Below are positions 38,580-50,632 of a stretch of 64,000 nucleotides of DNA, piece by piece (within the stretch, counting starts at the first letter, position 1; each line of letters begins with the position of its first letter). Source of the stretch: an uncultured Alphaproteobacteria bacterium (lineage in GTDB: Bacteria; Pseudomonadota; Alphaproteobacteria; Rhodobacterales; Rhodobacteraceae); NCBI GenBank assembly GCA_902619165.1, contig CACNDI010000005.1, positions 62,001-126,000 on the forward strand, given 5' to 3'. The notes beneath the pieces were generated by a model. That model saw nothing but the letters and a program-made list of their open reading frames with translations, did not search any database and was not told the origin of the DNA. Position numbers and translations under genes: made by a program.

Positions 38580-39767
38580 TTATATTTTAAGTGATTCGAT
38601 CCCAGGAAGTGATTTGCCCTCTAGCCATTCCAGAAAAGCACCTCCAGCAGTTGAAACGTAGCTAAATTTTGAGATTGAAGCGGATGTTTTAAGAGCACTG
38701 ACAGTATCACCACCCCCTGCTATCGAGATTAATTGCTTTTTTGAAGTTCTATTTGCTGCGTAGTTAGCTATATTATTCGTTCCTTGATCAAATGGTCGAG
38801 TTTCAAATGCACCCAGTGGACCATTCCAAATCAGGGTCTTTGATTTGTTAATTATATCCATTATGTTTTTTTGAGACTGTATGCCTATATCAAGGATCAT
38901 TTTATCTATTGGGCAACAATCAACTCTAAATGTTTGGACCTCCTTTTTTTCATTAAGTGAGTTGGCACAGACTATATCTAGAGGTAATACCAACTTACAT
39001 TTTTTATATTTTAGTTCTTGAATTATTTCCTTTGCAGTCTGTATCATTTTTTTTTCTGTAATTGATATACCAATTCCATATCCCTTAGCACTAAGAAATG
39101 TATTGGCCATTGCCCCACCAATTATCAAATATTCTACTTTATTGCTTAAATTATTTAGAAGCTCAATTTTTGTTGATATCTTAGAACCTCCAACAATAGC
39201 TGTGACTGGTTTTAAAGGTTGATCTAACGCTAAAGACAAAGCTTTAAGCTCTTTTTGAACAAGGAAACCTGCAAAACTTGGTAGATAATCAGTTATCCCC
39301 TGAGTAGAGGCATGAGCTCTATGGGAGACTGAAAAAGCATCATTACAATAAACATTGCCAAGTGAAGCAAGTTTGGAACTAAAATCAGGGTCATTAAACT
39401 CTTCTAATTTAGAAAACCTTATATTCTCCAATAAGAAAATTGAGGGGAAGGGGGCAGCCTCAATTTCTTTGCTCCATAAGTCTATTTCAAGTGATGGCAA
39501 AAATTTTATATCTAAATTTAGGATTTTATTTAGGTATCCCAACAATTTTTTTAAGCTTAAGTCTTTATTTATTTTTCCATTTGGTCTTCCAAAGTGTGAA
39601 AGTATAACTACTCTGTTTTCATTTTTTATTAGATGGTGTACCGTTTCTTTTGTTTTCTCTATTCTTGATGTATCACTAATCTTTCCATTTGAATAAGGAA
39701 CGTTTAGGTCAAGACGGAGGACGACCGTCTGTTTTTTTATCTTGGCATCTTGAATTTTTTTTATCAT
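38580..39767 (-). CDS. pgk: Phosphoglycerate kinase
   Basis: VVLRLDLNVPYSNGKI, LSHFGRPNGK, GGSKISTKIELL, STAGGAFLEWLEGKSLPGI. Confidence 0.96.
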   Translation of the reverse strand: MIKKIQDAKIKKQTVVLRLDLNVPYSNGKISDTSRIEKTKETVHHLIKNENRVVILSHFGRPNGKINKDLSLKKLLGYLNKILNLDIKFLPSLEIDLWSKEIEAAPFPSIFLLENIRFSKLEEFNDPDFSSKLASLGNVYCNDAFSVSHRAHASTQGITDYLPSFAGFLVQKELKALSLALDQPLKPVTAIVGGSKISTKIELLNNLSNKVEYLIIGGAMANTFLSAKGYGIGISITEKKMIQTAKEIIQELKYKKCKLVLPLDIVCANSLNEKKEVQTFRVDCCPIDKMILDIGIQSQKNIMDIINKSKTLIWNGPLGAFETRPFDQGTNNIANYAANRTSKKQLISIAGGGDTVSALKTSASISKFSYVSTAGGAFLEWLEGKSLPGIESLKI

Positions 39768-39788
39768 CGGATTTCAATAAAACCGCAA

Positions 39789-41810
39789 TCAAATCAATGT
39801 CTTAGCCTGTCGACATATTTCGTCAACATTAATTTGAAAGTGATCAAAGAGATCCTTTGCTGGCGCAGAAGCTCCAAAGCCCTTCATTCCTATAAATGAG
39901 GTTCTGGTTTGGCTGCCACCATTTTCATAAAGCCATTTTTCCCAACCTAACTTAACTCCAGCTTCTATAGCTATTCTGACGGTGCCTCTCGGCAACAATT
40001 TCTTCTTATATTTATAATCTTGATCTTCAAATAATTCCCATGAAGGCATCGAAATTACCCTCGTACCAATCCCATCATTTTCTAATACCTCTCCCGCTTT
40101 TAATGCAATCTGAACCTCAGAGCCAGTAGCTATAAGTATAACTTTTTTCTTATTAATAAAGTTTTTTACAATGTAGGCGCCCCTAAACGATCGATTAGTT
40201 GAAACTTGTTCCTTTCTAATTAAAGGCAAATTCTGTCTCGATAAGCAAATAATAGAGGGTTTGTGTTTTGACTTGAGTGCAATCTCCCAGCATTCAATAG
40301 TCTCTATAATATCACATGGTCTAAAAATGTTTAAATTTGGAATCGATCGAAGAGATGCCAAATGCTCAACTGGTTGATGTGTTGGTCCGTCTTCACCCAA
40401 ACCTATACTGTCGTGGGTCATAACATAAATAACGCCCAAACCCATTAGTGCACTTAAACGAATTGCACCTCGACAATAGTCAGAGAAGGTCAGAAATGTG
40501 CCTCCATAAGGAATTATTCCCCCATGTAAAGCCATACCATTCATGATAGCTGCCATTCCGTGCTCTCTTATCCCATAATGAATATATCTGCCTGATCGAT
40601 TAAGTTCTGAAAAAACCTCAAGCGATTTTGATTTTGTGTTGTTTGAACCTGTCAAGTCTGCAGAGCCTCCAATAGTATTATTAAAACACCCATTTATAAG
40701 GTCTAGGCATAATTCACTGGCTTTTCTTGTTGCTAAATCCGTTTGAATTTCTTGTGAATATAGTTTTTTAAAATTTTTAATACCTCGAGCAAGTTTTGAG
40801 GGAAATTTTTTTTCTATCTCACTTAAAAAAACGGTTCTTTTCTTTTCTGATAGAGATTGGAAGCGGTCTGACCAATCTTTAAAAACTTTGTAATTTTTTT
40901 GTCCTATTTTTACCCATGCTTCCTTTACATTTGATGGGATTTCAAACTCTTTATAATGCCAATCAAAACTTTTTCTTAATTGTTCAACCTCATTCTTCCC
41001 CAATGGAGCACCATGTGCTCCTGAAGTTCCCTGTTTAGCGGTCGAACCGTAACCAATTATTGACTTTGCCGCAATTAAGGATGGGCGGCTGTCTTTTTTT
41101 GCATTACTTATCGCTTGATCAATTTCAATTGGGTTGTGAGCATCACAAGAAAAAGTAGACCATCCAGACGATTCAAATCTGGAGATCTGGTCAGTATTAC
41201 AAGAAAGCTCGACTCCTCCATCAATAGTAATTCCATTATCGTCCCAAATTACTATTAGCTTTTTTAGTTTTAGTTTGCCTGCTAATGATATAACCTCTTG
41301 GCTTATTCCTTCCATTAGACACCCATCGCCAGCAATCACATATGTGTAGTGGTCACAGAGATAGCTACCCCATCTTGAGCCAATGAATTCCTCAGCTATA
41401 GCCATGCCAACGGCATTGCCAAGTCCTTGTCCTAATGGACCTGTAGTCGTTTCAATACCAGGAATATGACCATATTCTGGGTGCCCAGCCGTTTTTGAAT
41501 TAAGCTGCCTGAAGTTTTTTATATCTTCCAAAGTAATATCAGGATAACCGGCTAAATAAAGAACAGAATATAAAAGCATTGATCCGTGCCCTGCAGATAA
41601 AATAAAACGATCTCTATCGAACCAATTAGGCTCAGATGAAAGGAACTTTAGGTGTTTCTGAAATAAAACTGTCACAACATCAGCCATACCCATCGGCATT
41701 CCAGGATGACCGCTATTAGCTTTCTCAACTCCATCCACAGATAACATTCTGATTGCAGTAGCTTTATCCCAGTGGCCGGGAAAGCTTTTTCGTAAAGTAC
41801 CAATATCCAT
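39789..41810 (-). CDS. tkt: Transketolase
   Basis: VDGVEKANSGHPGMPMGMADV, GDGCLMEGISQEV, THDSIGLGEDGPTHQPVEHLASLR. Confidence 0.96.
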   Translation of the reverse strand: MDIGTLRKSFPGHWDKATAIRMLSVDGVEKANSGHPGMPMGMADVVTVLFQKHLKFLSSEPNWFDRDRFILSAGHGSMLLYSVLYLAGYPDITLEDIKNFRQLNSKTAGHPEYGHIPGIETTTGPLGQGLGNAVGMAIAEEFIGSRWGSYLCDHYTYVIAGDGCLMEGISQEVISLAGKLKLKKLIVIWDDNGITIDGGVELSCNTDQISRFESSGWSTFSCDAHNPIEIDQAISNAKKDSRPSLIAAKSIIGYGSTAKQGTSGAHGAPLGKNEVEQLRKSFDWHYKEFEIPSNVKEAWVKIGQKNYKVFKDWSDRFQSLSEKKRTVFLSEIEKKFPSKLARGIKNFKKLYSQEIQTDLATRKASELCLDLINGCFNNTIGGSADLTGSNNTKSKSLEVFSELNRSGRYIHYGIREHGMAAIMNGMALHGGIIPYGGTFLTFSDYCRGAIRLSALMGLGVIYVMTHDSIGLGEDGPTHQPVEHLASLRSIPNLNIFRPCDIIETIECWEIALKSKHKPSIICLSRQNLPLIRKEQVSTNRSFRGAYIVKNFINKKKVILIATGSEVQIALKAGEVLENDGIGTRVISMPSWELFEDQDYKYKKKLLPRGTVRIAIEAGVKLGWEKWLYENGGSQTRTSFIGMKGFGASAPAKDLFDHFQINVDEICRQAKTLI

Positions 41811-41896
41811 TTTAAAAATTTTGCTTATAGTCAGTTTCGTTATAATATGTAATTTTTTAGCATAGTAAATCTAATATTTGTATTTTAGAAAAAGGT

Positions 41897-41926
41897 TTGT
41901 GTTAAATCAAATAGAGCGGTTATAAT
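41897..41926 (+). promoter_or_regulatory. Candidate sigma70 promoter for the zapA operon
   Basis: TTGTGT, 18 nt, TATAAT, located 18 nt upstream of the ATG at 41944. Confidence 0.4.
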
Positions 41927-41943
41927 AAAAGCATTATTATCTC

Positions 41944-42201
41944 ATGACCCAATTAGTTAAATTAGAAAAAAGATTTGAAATTGCCTTAGAAAAGCTCGAA
42001 CTAGCCTTGGCAAATAAAAATTCGAGCAAATCTTCAGGCAGCATTGATCAAAAAGATAAAGACGTAGAAAAAAACACCCACAGTGTTGATGATTTATTAA
42101 TTAAAATTGGAAAGTTAGAAAAGGCTGCGAAAAGTGATGCTAAAGAGATAGATAGGCTAATTATGGAATTGAAGAAAATTTTAGAGACAAACAATGACTG
42201 A
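41944..42201 (+). CDS. Small coiled-coil protein (DUF4164-like)
   Basis: 85 aa, heptad-rich, overlaps the zapA start by 8 nt. Confidence 0.65.
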   Translation: MTQLVKLEKRFEIALEKLELALANKNSSKSSGSIDQKDKDVEKNTHSVDDLLIKIGKLEKAAKSDAKEIDRLIMELKKILETNND

Positions 42202-42637
42202 ATTAGAAATATCAATCGGTGGCCGTATTTTTTCAGTTGCCTGTGACAACGAAGAGCAGGAGAAAGTCAAAGAGGCAGCTGCACTAATCAATGAGGAAGC
42301 TGATTCTATTCAATCTCAATTAGGCCGGCTACCAGAGGCAAAAATGTTATTACTTTCTGCATTAATGATAGCCGACCGTTTGGTAGATGTTCAGACTGAG
42401 TCAAAAACATTTAAAGAAAAATCAGAAGATCTCGTTGATTTAAAAAACAAAAATCAAGAGTTAGAACGGCATAGAAATTCTCTACAAAGTGATTACCAAA
42501 AGCTAGAAATCTTAGTAGAAAAAATGTTAGCTAAATTAGAAATGGTTTCAAAATCAAGTGATAGAAAATCAGACATGTTCCTTACTGACGAGAACTCAAC
42601 GCGACAAATTGAGACGGATCAACCAAAATTATTTTAA
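42194..42637 (+). CDS. zapA: Cell division protein ZapA
   Basis: LEISIGGRIFSVACDNEEQEKVKEAAALINEEADSI, MLLLSALMIADRLVD. Confidence 0.88.
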   Translation: MTELEISIGGRIFSVACDNEEQEKVKEAAALINEEADSIQSQLGRLPEAKMLLLSALMIADRLVDVQTESKTFKEKSEDLVDLKNKNQELERHRNSLQSDYQKLEILVEKMLAKLEMVSKSSDRKSDMFLTDENSTRQIETDQPKLF

Positions 42638-42999
42638 GCGTTTTCTTCTCTAATCCTTGCAGCAGCTTCTTGACTAAAGGGCACACTCTTTTCCGTAAAT
42701 AATTGATCTAGCTCACCTGACATCGTCATTTCTGTAATAATATCTGCACCGCCTACAAATGCATTTTTGACGTATAGCTGAGGAATTGTTGGCCAATCGG
42801 AGAAGTCTTTAATACCCTGCCTAATCTCATCATCCTCTAAAACATTTATATCTTTAAAATTAATTTGGAGATAATTTAAAATACCGGCAACTCTACTTGA
42901 GAAACCACATTGCGGCATCTTTGAAGTACCTTTCATAAAAAGGACTACGTCATGTTCATTGATTAATGCTTCAATTTTAGATTTCACGTTATCATTCAT
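42634..42999 (-). CDS. grxD: Monothiol glutaredoxin (Grx4 family)
   Basis: VVLFMKGTSKMPQCGFSSRVAGIL, WPTIPQLYVKNAFVGGADIITEM. Confidence 0.95.
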   Translation of the reverse strand: MNDNVKSKIEALINEHDVVLFMKGTSKMPQCGFSSRVAGILNYLQINFKDINVLEDDEIRQGIKDFSDWPTIPQLYVKNAFVGGADIITEMTMSGELDQLFTEKSVPFSQEAAARIREENA

Positions 43000-43009
43000 T
43001 TTCTATCTC

Positions 43010-43249
43010 CTATTTTATTTTTGTTTGCAAAGCAAGGGCATGTAAAATTCCATTGCTCCCATCCATTGCCCCCTCTAATGCCTTATAAACTAATTTATGT
43101 TGCTCTACTCGGGATTTTCCTCGAAACTCTTGGGTGGTAATTGTGGCGGAATAATGATTGCTATCTCCTGCAGTATCAATTATTTCAATATCAGCCTTAG
43201 GAAATTTTTTCCTAATAAGTTCCTTTATTTTTTCGGCACTTATTGCCAT
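43010..43249 (-). CDS. bolA: BolA family protein
   Basis: DTAGDSNHYSATITTQEFRGKSRVEQHKLVYKAL. Confidence 0.93.
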   Translation of the reverse strand: MAISAEKIKELIRKKFPKADIEIIDTAGDSNHYSATITTQEFRGKSRVEQHKLVYKALEGAMDGSNGILHALALQTKIK

Positions 43250-43270
43250 ACTTTTCCCTTTTTGGTTTAG

Positions 43271-45475
43271 TTAATTCAAATTATTCTTACTTTCCATCAT
43301 ATTACTTATTACATCGTGGTAAAGATCATTTACATGAGCAAGACTAAGAAAATTTTGTCCAAAACAAAGTTTGGCACCTTTGGCAACACCCAATTTAGTT
43401 AAATGTACCTCTTTTTCCTTAGCCAAAGAGATTAGCTCTTTTTCTTTTAAGGGATTTATAGTAACGATATATCGTGCTTGAGTCTCATTGAAAAAATACT
43501 CTGTTGACCCCTCGGTAACAATAAAACCTAAATCATTAACAATTGCCAATTCACACAACGCGAGCGCTATACCTCCATCAGATACATCGTGAGCACTTGA
43601 TATCAGTTTTTCACGAAATAGGCATAAAATAAATTGTCCATTACGCTTTTCTTCTTCTAAATTGACTTTTATATTTACATTCTGAATTGGTGCTTGAGAA
43701 AGCTCAGTCAAAAGAGCTAATGCTGTGGTTTTTGCATCTGTTTCGCCAATTGTATAATAAATGTCATTTTCATTGATAGTTCCCGCAGTATACCCTGAAA
43801 TATTTTTTATTAGACCCACGCCTCCGATAGTCGGGGTTGGCAGAATTGATTTTCCATCAGTCTGATTATAAAAGCTTACATTTCCTGAAACTACAGGAAA
43901 ATTTAATTCGACACAGGCTTTTTTAATTCCTTTAATGCAGTTAACAAATTGCCCCATTATTTCTGGATCTTCTGGACTACCAAAGTTAAGATTATCGGTG
44001 ATTGCTAATGGAGTTCCACCTGATGATATGATGTTTCTGTAACACTCTGCTACAGCTTGTTTTCCACCCTCGAAGGGGCTTATCGAACATAGTAACGGGT
44101 TACTGTCACAGGAAAACACCAACCCATAATTCGTTTCATCAATTCTAGTAACTGCAGCATCCAATCCGGGACGCTTAAGAGTATTATTTAGTATCATATG
44201 GTCATATTGTTCCCAAACCCATCGTTTAGAACAGTGATTAGGTGATGACAGCAAAACTTCTATTGCCTCTTGAATAGATATGCTTGGAATGTGTGTATGC
44301 AACTTCTTTTGTTTAAGGGAGGTCCATGGTCTGTCATATTGAGGTGCCTGATGGGATAAACACTTAAGGGGTAAGTCTGCAACAACCTTATTGTTAAAAT
44401 TAATTAAGAGCTTATCCTCTTCAATCGTATTACCAATCACAGCAAAATCTAGGTCCCATTTGTTAAAAATTTTCTTTGCTTGATCTTCATGTCCAGGCTT
44501 TATTACTGCAAGCATTCTTTCTTGGCTCTCCGATAGCATTATATCGTAAGCAGTCATTTGATCTTCGCGTATGGGGACCCTATCTAAGTTTAGAAAAATA
44601 CCAAGATTACCTTTGTCTCCCATCTCAACTGAGGAACATGTTAATCCAGCAGCTCCCATATCTTGTATTGCAATCACACACCCGCTACTCATAAGTTCGA
44701 AACACGCCTCCATGAGCTTTTTTTCTAAAAAAGGATCTCCAATTTGAACAGAAGGTCGTTTAGCTTTATTAAGTTTGTCATCTGAGTCAAAGCTTTCGGA
44801 CGCCATGCTAGCCCCTCCAACACCATCCTTCCCTGTTTTTGCACCCATATAAACTATCGGAGAACCAATGCCTGTCGCTTTTGAATAAAAGATCTCGTTT
44901 CTATTAACAATGCCGGCAGCAAAGGCATTAACCAGGCAGTTGCCATTATATGAAGCATGAAATCTGAGCTCCCCACCTACATTGGGTACTCCAAAAGAAT
45001 TTCCGTAGTGGCTTATACCTTTAACAACGCCACGAAGAATTTCTTTGGTTTCAATTTTGTCAGCTGATCCCATAGATAATGAGTTCATAACAGCAATAGG
45101 TCTTGCTCCCATCGTGAAAACATCTCTTAATATTCCTCCCACTCCAGTTGCCGCTCCGTTGAAGGGCTCAATATAGCTAGGGTGATTATGGCTTTCCATT
45201 TTAAATGCCAATGCAAGTCTCTCATCAATAGCAACTATTCCAGCATTTTCACCAGGACCACAAATGACTTGGCTACCTTTTGTTGGAAGTTCTTTAAGCC
45301 ATTTTCTGGATGACTTGTACGAACAATGCTCGTTCCACATTGCAGAAAAAATTCCTAATTCTGTAATGTTTGGGATTCGATCCAATATTTTTTTAATTTG
45401 ATTATACTCTTTCGTTGTAAGACCATGAGCTCTTATGATTATTGGAGAATGATCCTTGGGCGTCATTTTAGGCAC
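43271..45475 (-). CDS. purL: Phosphoribosylformylglycinamidine synthase subunit PurL
   Basis: ELGIFSAMWNEHCSYKSSRKWLKELPT, VICGPGENAGIV, KMESHNHPSYIEPFNGAATGVGGILRDVFTMGARPIA. Confidence 0.97.
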   Translation of the reverse strand: MPKMTPKDHSPIIIRAHGLTTKEYNQIKKILDRIPNITELGIFSAMWNEHCSYKSSRKWLKELPTKGSQVICGPGENAGIVAIDERLALAFKMESHNHPSYIEPFNGAATGVGGILRDVFTMGARPIAVMNSLSMGSADKIETKEILRGVVKGISHYGNSFGVPNVGGELRFHASYNGNCLVNAFAAGIVNRNEIFYSKATGIGSPIVYMGAKTGKDGVGGASMASESFDSDDKLNKAKRPSVQIGDPFLEKKLMEACFELMSSGCVIAIQDMGAAGLTCSSVEMGDKGNLGIFLNLDRVPIREDQMTAYDIMLSESQERMLAVIKPGHEDQAKKIFNKWDLDFAVIGNTIEEDKLLINFNNKVVADLPLKCLSHQAPQYDRPWTSLKQKKLHTHIPSISIQEAIEVLLSSPNHCSKRWVWEQYDHMILNNTLKRPGLDAAVTRIDETNYGLVFSCDSNPLLCSISPFEGGKQAVAECYRNIISSGGTPLAITDNLNFGSPEDPEIMGQFVNCIKGIKKACVELNFPVVSGNVSFYNQTDGKSILPTPTIGGVGLIKNISGYTAGTINENDIYYTIGETDAKTTALALLTELSQAPIQNVNIKVNLEEEKRNGQFILCLFREKLISSAHDVSDGGIALALCELAIVNDLGFIVTEGSTEYFFNETQARYIVTINPLKEKELISLAKEKEVHLTKLGVAKGAKLCFGQNFLSLAHVNDLYHDVISNMMESKNNLN

Positions 45476-45931
45476 TCAATTAGTTTTTTGTTCTTTTAAT
45501 ATAAACTGTCTTGCAAGAGCGCTATCTTTATCTGAAAGACCGAGCAAGCTGCAAAACAGTCTCATAAAACCGTCTTCTTCGTAAGTTCTCTTACCGTCTG
45601 CCATTACTAAAATCCAAGAATCTTTAAGTAAATTAAATCTTTCTTCATACGCTATACTTTCTTTTATTACTTTAATAAACTGCACATTATCATTTGATTG
45701 GTCTTCTAGTCTCGCTGCCATATTAAGCACATTTTCAGTTTTCTCATCGTTGAACTCAAATCTCTTTTTTACTAACTCTTTAATTTTTTCTCGTTCATTA
45801 ATGTCAAAACTTCCATCTAACTTAGCTATCCTGATGAATATTGCGGTTAACGCAAGTACCTGCGTTTGATCAATGGAATGCTTTACTTGTTCCTGTGGCT
45901 CTGTAAATAATTTAATTAAATCTTTAAACAT
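45476..45931 (-). CDS. TerB-like family protein
   Basis: ALTAIFIRIAKLDGSFDINEREKIKELV...DSWILVMADGKRTYEEDGFMRLFCSLLGL, TerB/DjlA-N-like. Confidence 0.75.
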   Translation of the reverse strand: MFKDLIKLFTEPQEQVKHSIDQTQVLALTAIFIRIAKLDGSFDINEREKIKELVKKRFEFNDEKTENVLNMAARLEDQSNDNVQFIKVIKESIAYEERFNLLKDSWILVMADGKRTYEEDGFMRLFCSLLGLSDKDSALARQFILKEQKTN

Positions 45932-47450
45932 TTTTTTCAGTAATTTCCTTCAAAGTGCGTTTTAAAACTTTTCCAGTAGCGTTTCTAGGTAGCTCTGAAA
46001 CATATACTATTTCAGAGGGTATTTTAAATTTTGCTAAGTTATTGAGACAATGTTTTATTATTTTATCTTTTGGCAACTCTTTGTTTTTTTTCAGAACCAC
46101 GAAAAGTTTACCTGTCTCTCCCCATTTTTCATCAGGAACCCCAATTACAGCAAGCTCAGCAATTTCTTCAAGCTGATAAAGTATGTTTTCTACCTCAGCA
46201 GGATAAACATTTTCTCCACCTGAAATATACATGTCTTTTTCTCTGTCAACAATGAATACAAAACCGTCTTCATCAAATTTAGCTAAGTCTCCTGTTTTTA
46301 GCCAACCTCCATCAAAAGATTCTCTAGTTGCTTTTTCATTCTTCCAATAGCCAGGGGTTACATTTGGGCCTTTAATTAGAAGTTCTCCTACCTGGTTTGG
46401 TTCTACTGGAGTCATATTTTTATCAATAATCTTTATTGCGGTATGTAGTACAGCTTTCCCCGCAGAGCCTATCTTATTTAGAGAGTCCTCAGCGGCTAAA
46501 AAAATTCCAGCAGGACTTGTTTCAGTCATTCCCCATCCTTGAATCACATCAATACCCTTAGATTGCCAAGTCTTAATTATAATTTCTGCGCATGGTGCAC
46601 CGCCTACGCCAACATTTACCAGCCTGTTAAAGTTAGTTATTTCAAAGTCAGAATGCTGCATCATAAACTGTAAAGGCGCTGGAACGGCAAATAAATGTGT
46701 TATTGCAAGTTTATCAGAATTTATTGCCTTTAAGGCATGCGTCGGATCAAACTCTCTCATTATTATAATTTCCCCACCTTGGTGAAGAACTGGATTTGCA
46801 TAACAATTTATTCCGCCAGTATGAAACAAAGGTAGTATAACCAGTTGTTTAGTCTTGCTAGTAAGGTTAGCTATCCCAGATAGGTTAATAGCGTTAAACA
46901 ATTGCATTTTATGATTTATTTTTGCACCCTTGGGGTGTCCAGTGGTTCCCGAAGTGTACATTATCATTATTAGGTCATCCAGAGTAAGGGAAACTTGTTT
47001 AAAATCACTAGGGGAGTTTTTAATATTTTCTTGAAACTCACTTGGTTTTTCATCTGAGTTGAAAAATTGCATAATCATATTTGGTATCAACGAGCGAAGT
47101 TGGTCGGCTGTTCTTTTGAAGCAAACGTCAACAATAAGCAAACTTGGTTCGCAATCGTTTAATATAAAAGCCAATTCATTTGCTGTAAGCCGCCAGTTTA
47201 AAGGCACCATAATTGAGCCAATTTTAGAACAGGCAAACTGGAGTTCAAAGAAAATACTATGGTTCTTTGACAAAATAGCAACCCGGTCGCTATGCCCAAT
47301 TCCCATGTTCTGCAGAAAATTGGCGATTTTACATGATGATAAGTTCAATTCCTTGTATGATATTTTCTTGTTGAGAGAATAGTCTGTGATAGCAATTTTA
47401 TTGGAATGCATCTTTGAATGATGTTCTGCCCAATCATAATGATTTATCAT
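45924..47450 (-). CDS. AMP-dependent acyl-CoA synthetase
   Basis: MYTSGTTGHPKGAKI, GWGMTETSPAGI, GWLKTGDLAKFDEDGFVFIVDREKDMYISGGENVYPAEVE, NATGKVLKR. Confidence 0.88.
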   Translation of the reverse strand: MINHYDWAEHHSKMHSNKIAITDYSLNKKISYKELNLSSCKIANFLQNMGIGHSDRVAILSKNHSIFFELQFACSKIGSIMVPLNWRLTANELAFILNDCEPSLLIVDVCFKRTADQLRSLIPNMIMQFFNSDEKPSEFQENIKNSPSDFKQVSLTLDDLIMIMYTSGTTGHPKGAKINHKMQLFNAINLSGIANLTSKTKQLVILPLFHTGGINCYANPVLHQGGEIIIMREFDPTHALKAINSDKLAITHLFAVPAPLQFMMQHSDFEITNFNRLVNVGVGGAPCAEIIIKTWQSKGIDVIQGWGMTETSPAGIFLAAEDSLNKIGSAGKAVLHTAIKIIDKNMTPVEPNQVGELLIKGPNVTPGYWKNEKATRESFDGGWLKTGDLAKFDEDGFVFIVDREKDMYISGGENVYPAEVENILYQLEEIAELAVIGVPDEKWGETGKLFVVLKKNKELPKDKIIKHCLNNLAKFKIPSEIVYVSELPRNATGKVLKRTLKEITEKNV

Positions 47451-47463
47451 TTAAAATATTCCT

Positions 47464-49104
47464 TTAAACTAATCGAGTTTGCTCTAAAGCTTTTTTTATG
47501 AAATTTGAAAAAATAGGGTGGGGTTCGAAAGGTTTGGATTTGAGCTCTGGATGAAATTGTACTCCCAAAAAAAATGGATGCGAAGACAGTTCTACTACTT
47601 CGGGAAGTGATCCGTCTTGAGAAAATCCAGAAAAAGTTAGACCACTGTCTTCGAGAGCTCCTTGGTAATTGGCATTGACCTCGAACCGATGCCGATGCCT
47701 TTCTGAAACTATTGCTTTTTGATAGATCGAATAAGCCATTGTCCCTTTTTTTATTTTTGCAGGGTAGGCTCCTAGCCTCATTGTGCCACCTTTATTTTGG
47801 ACTTTACTTCTAATTTCAACTTTCTGATCTTTAACCCATTTGGAAAGATGATAGATTAAGTGATCTTCAGAGCTATTTGACTTCTCATCAAATTCTTCAG
47901 AATTTGCATCTTTAAGGCCAGCACAATTTCTCGCGTACTCTATTACTAATAATTGCATACCTAGACAAATTCCTAGAAAGGGAATGTGTTTTTCCCTTGC
48001 ATATTTTATCACTCTAATTTTTCCTTCGGTTCCTCGTTTCCCAAATCCACCCGGTATCAATATGCCGTCAAACTTATTTAACCGTTTTGTTTGAGCTGAT
48101 TTTTCAAACTCTTCAGACTCCAGCCATGAGACCTCCACGTTTGTTTTATTAGCTAAACCCCCATGAATTAGAGCCTCCGAAAGAGATTTATAGGCATCTT
48201 CAAGTTTAGTATACTTACCAACAACAGCAATCTTGACTGATCCTTCTGAGCTACGATATCTGGAGCTAACTTCATTCCAAATATTTAAGTCAGCCTCTTT
48301 TTTAGATTTCAAGTTTAGAACCTGAAGAATAGCATCGTCTAATCCTTCATCAAAAAAAGCAATTGGAGCTTCATAAATTGTTTCAAGATCGTTAGCTGCT
48401 ATAACATTTTTCTCATCAACATTACAGAAAAGTGCAATTTTTTCTCTCTCTTTCTTTGGAATAGGCACCTCTGATCGACAAACTAATATATCTGGACTTA
48501 TTCCAATAGACCTTAATTCCTTGACAGAGTGCTGTGTTGGTTTAGTTTTTAGCTCGCCTGAAGACGATAGAAAAGGTAACAGTGTTAAATGTACAAAAAT
48601 GCAAGAATTGGTTTTCTTTTCCTGTGAGAATTGACGGATAGCCTCAAAAAAGGGCAGGCCTTCAATATCCCCTATTGTTCCACCTATTTCACAAAGCATG
48701 AAGTCGACCTCGTCTTCATGTAGAGCGAGGAATTTTTTTATTTCATTTGTTACGTGAGGGATCACTTGTATCGTTTCTCCCAGGTAGTCCCCCTTCCTTT
48801 CGCGCTCCAGGACAGTAGAGTATATACGACCAGAAGAAACAGAGTCAGTACTTCGAGCTGCTACTCCTGTGAATCGCTCGTAATGTCCCAGATCTAGGTC
48901 TGTTTCAGCTCCATCATCAGTAACAAACACTTCTCCGTGCTCAAAAGGTGACATCGTACCAGGATCGACGTTTAAATATGGATCAAGTTTCCTGAGTCTT
49001 ACTGAAAAGCCTCTTGCTTGTAAAAGCGCGCCTAATGAAGCTGATGTCAGACCCTTACCTAAAGAAGACACAACACCGCCTGTGATAAAAATAAACTTCG
49101 CCAA
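47464..49104 (-). CDS. pyrG: CTP synthase
   Basis: [27 protein letters not shown]; glutaminase [20 protein letters not shown]. Confidence 0.98.
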   Translation of the reverse strand: MAKFIFITGGVVSSLGKGLTSASLGALLQARGFSVRLRKLDPYLNVDPGTMSPFEHGEVFVTDDGAETDLDLGHYERFTGVAARSTDSVSSGRIYSTVLERERKGDYLGETIQVIPHVTNEIKKFLALHEDEVDFMLCEIGGTIGDIEGLPFFEAIRQFSQEKKTNSCIFVHLTLLPFLSSSGELKTKPTQHSVKELRSIGISPDILVCRSEVPIPKKEREKIALFCNVDEKNVIAANDLETIYEAPIAFFDEGLDDAILQVLNLKSKKEADLNIWNEVSSRYRSSEGSVKIAVVGKYTKLEDAYKSLSEALIHGGLANKTNVEVSWLESEEFEKSAQTKRLNKFDGILIPGGFGKRGTEGKIRVIKYAREKHIPFLGICLGMQLLVIEYARNCAGLKDANSEEFDEKSNSSEDHLIYHLSKWVKDQKVEIRSKVQNKGGTMRLGAYPAKIKKGTMAYSIYQKAIVSERHRHRFEVNANYQGALEDSGLTFSGFSQDGSLPEVVELSSHPFFLGVQFHPELKSKPFEPHPIFSNFIKKALEQTRLV

Positions 49105-49178
49105 AATTAATCTTTCAAAAAGAACTTTCGACCAAGTTTATTTTAGAATAACAAAACTCACAAGGTGATAGTTCATTT

Positions 49179-49532
49179 TTATTCCATAGGAGGCGTTAAA
49201 ACACCATCGGTACCTTTAAACTTCTTTAAGTCTGGTAACTCTGGCATTAACTCTTTTTTATTAGAATCCTCGGCCCCCTCTGATTCCTCAAAAACTGATT
49301 TATTTGAACCACTATTTATAGAAATAATTGTAAGCAAAATAGCTAACAAAAAAAATAACGCTGTTAGAATCCAAGTTAACTTCGATAAAGGGTTCGCTGA
49401 TTTTGTTCCAGTTCCAAAGCCTTGATTGTCAGAGCCCATGCCCAAGCCTCCCCCTTCTGATCTTTGAAATAGAACAACAAGAATCAGAAAAAGTGTAACT
49501 ATTAAATGGCTAATTAATAAAACGTTTGACAT
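49179..49532 (-). CDS. secG: Protein-export membrane protein SecG
   Basis: VLFQRSEGGGLGMGSDNQGFGTGTKSANPLSKLTWILTALFF. Confidence 0.94.
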   Translation of the reverse strand: MSNVLLISHLIVTLFLILVVLFQRSEGGGLGMGSDNQGFGTGTKSANPLSKLTWILTALFFLLAILLTIISINSGSNKSVFEESEGAEDSNKKELMPELPDLKKFKGTDGVLTPPME

Positions 49533-49535
49533 AGT

Positions 49536-50588
<1,053 letters not shown>

Positions 50589-50632
50589 CTATTTTTATTT
50601 TTTCACCAGTACAAATATACTTTTCTTACAAT

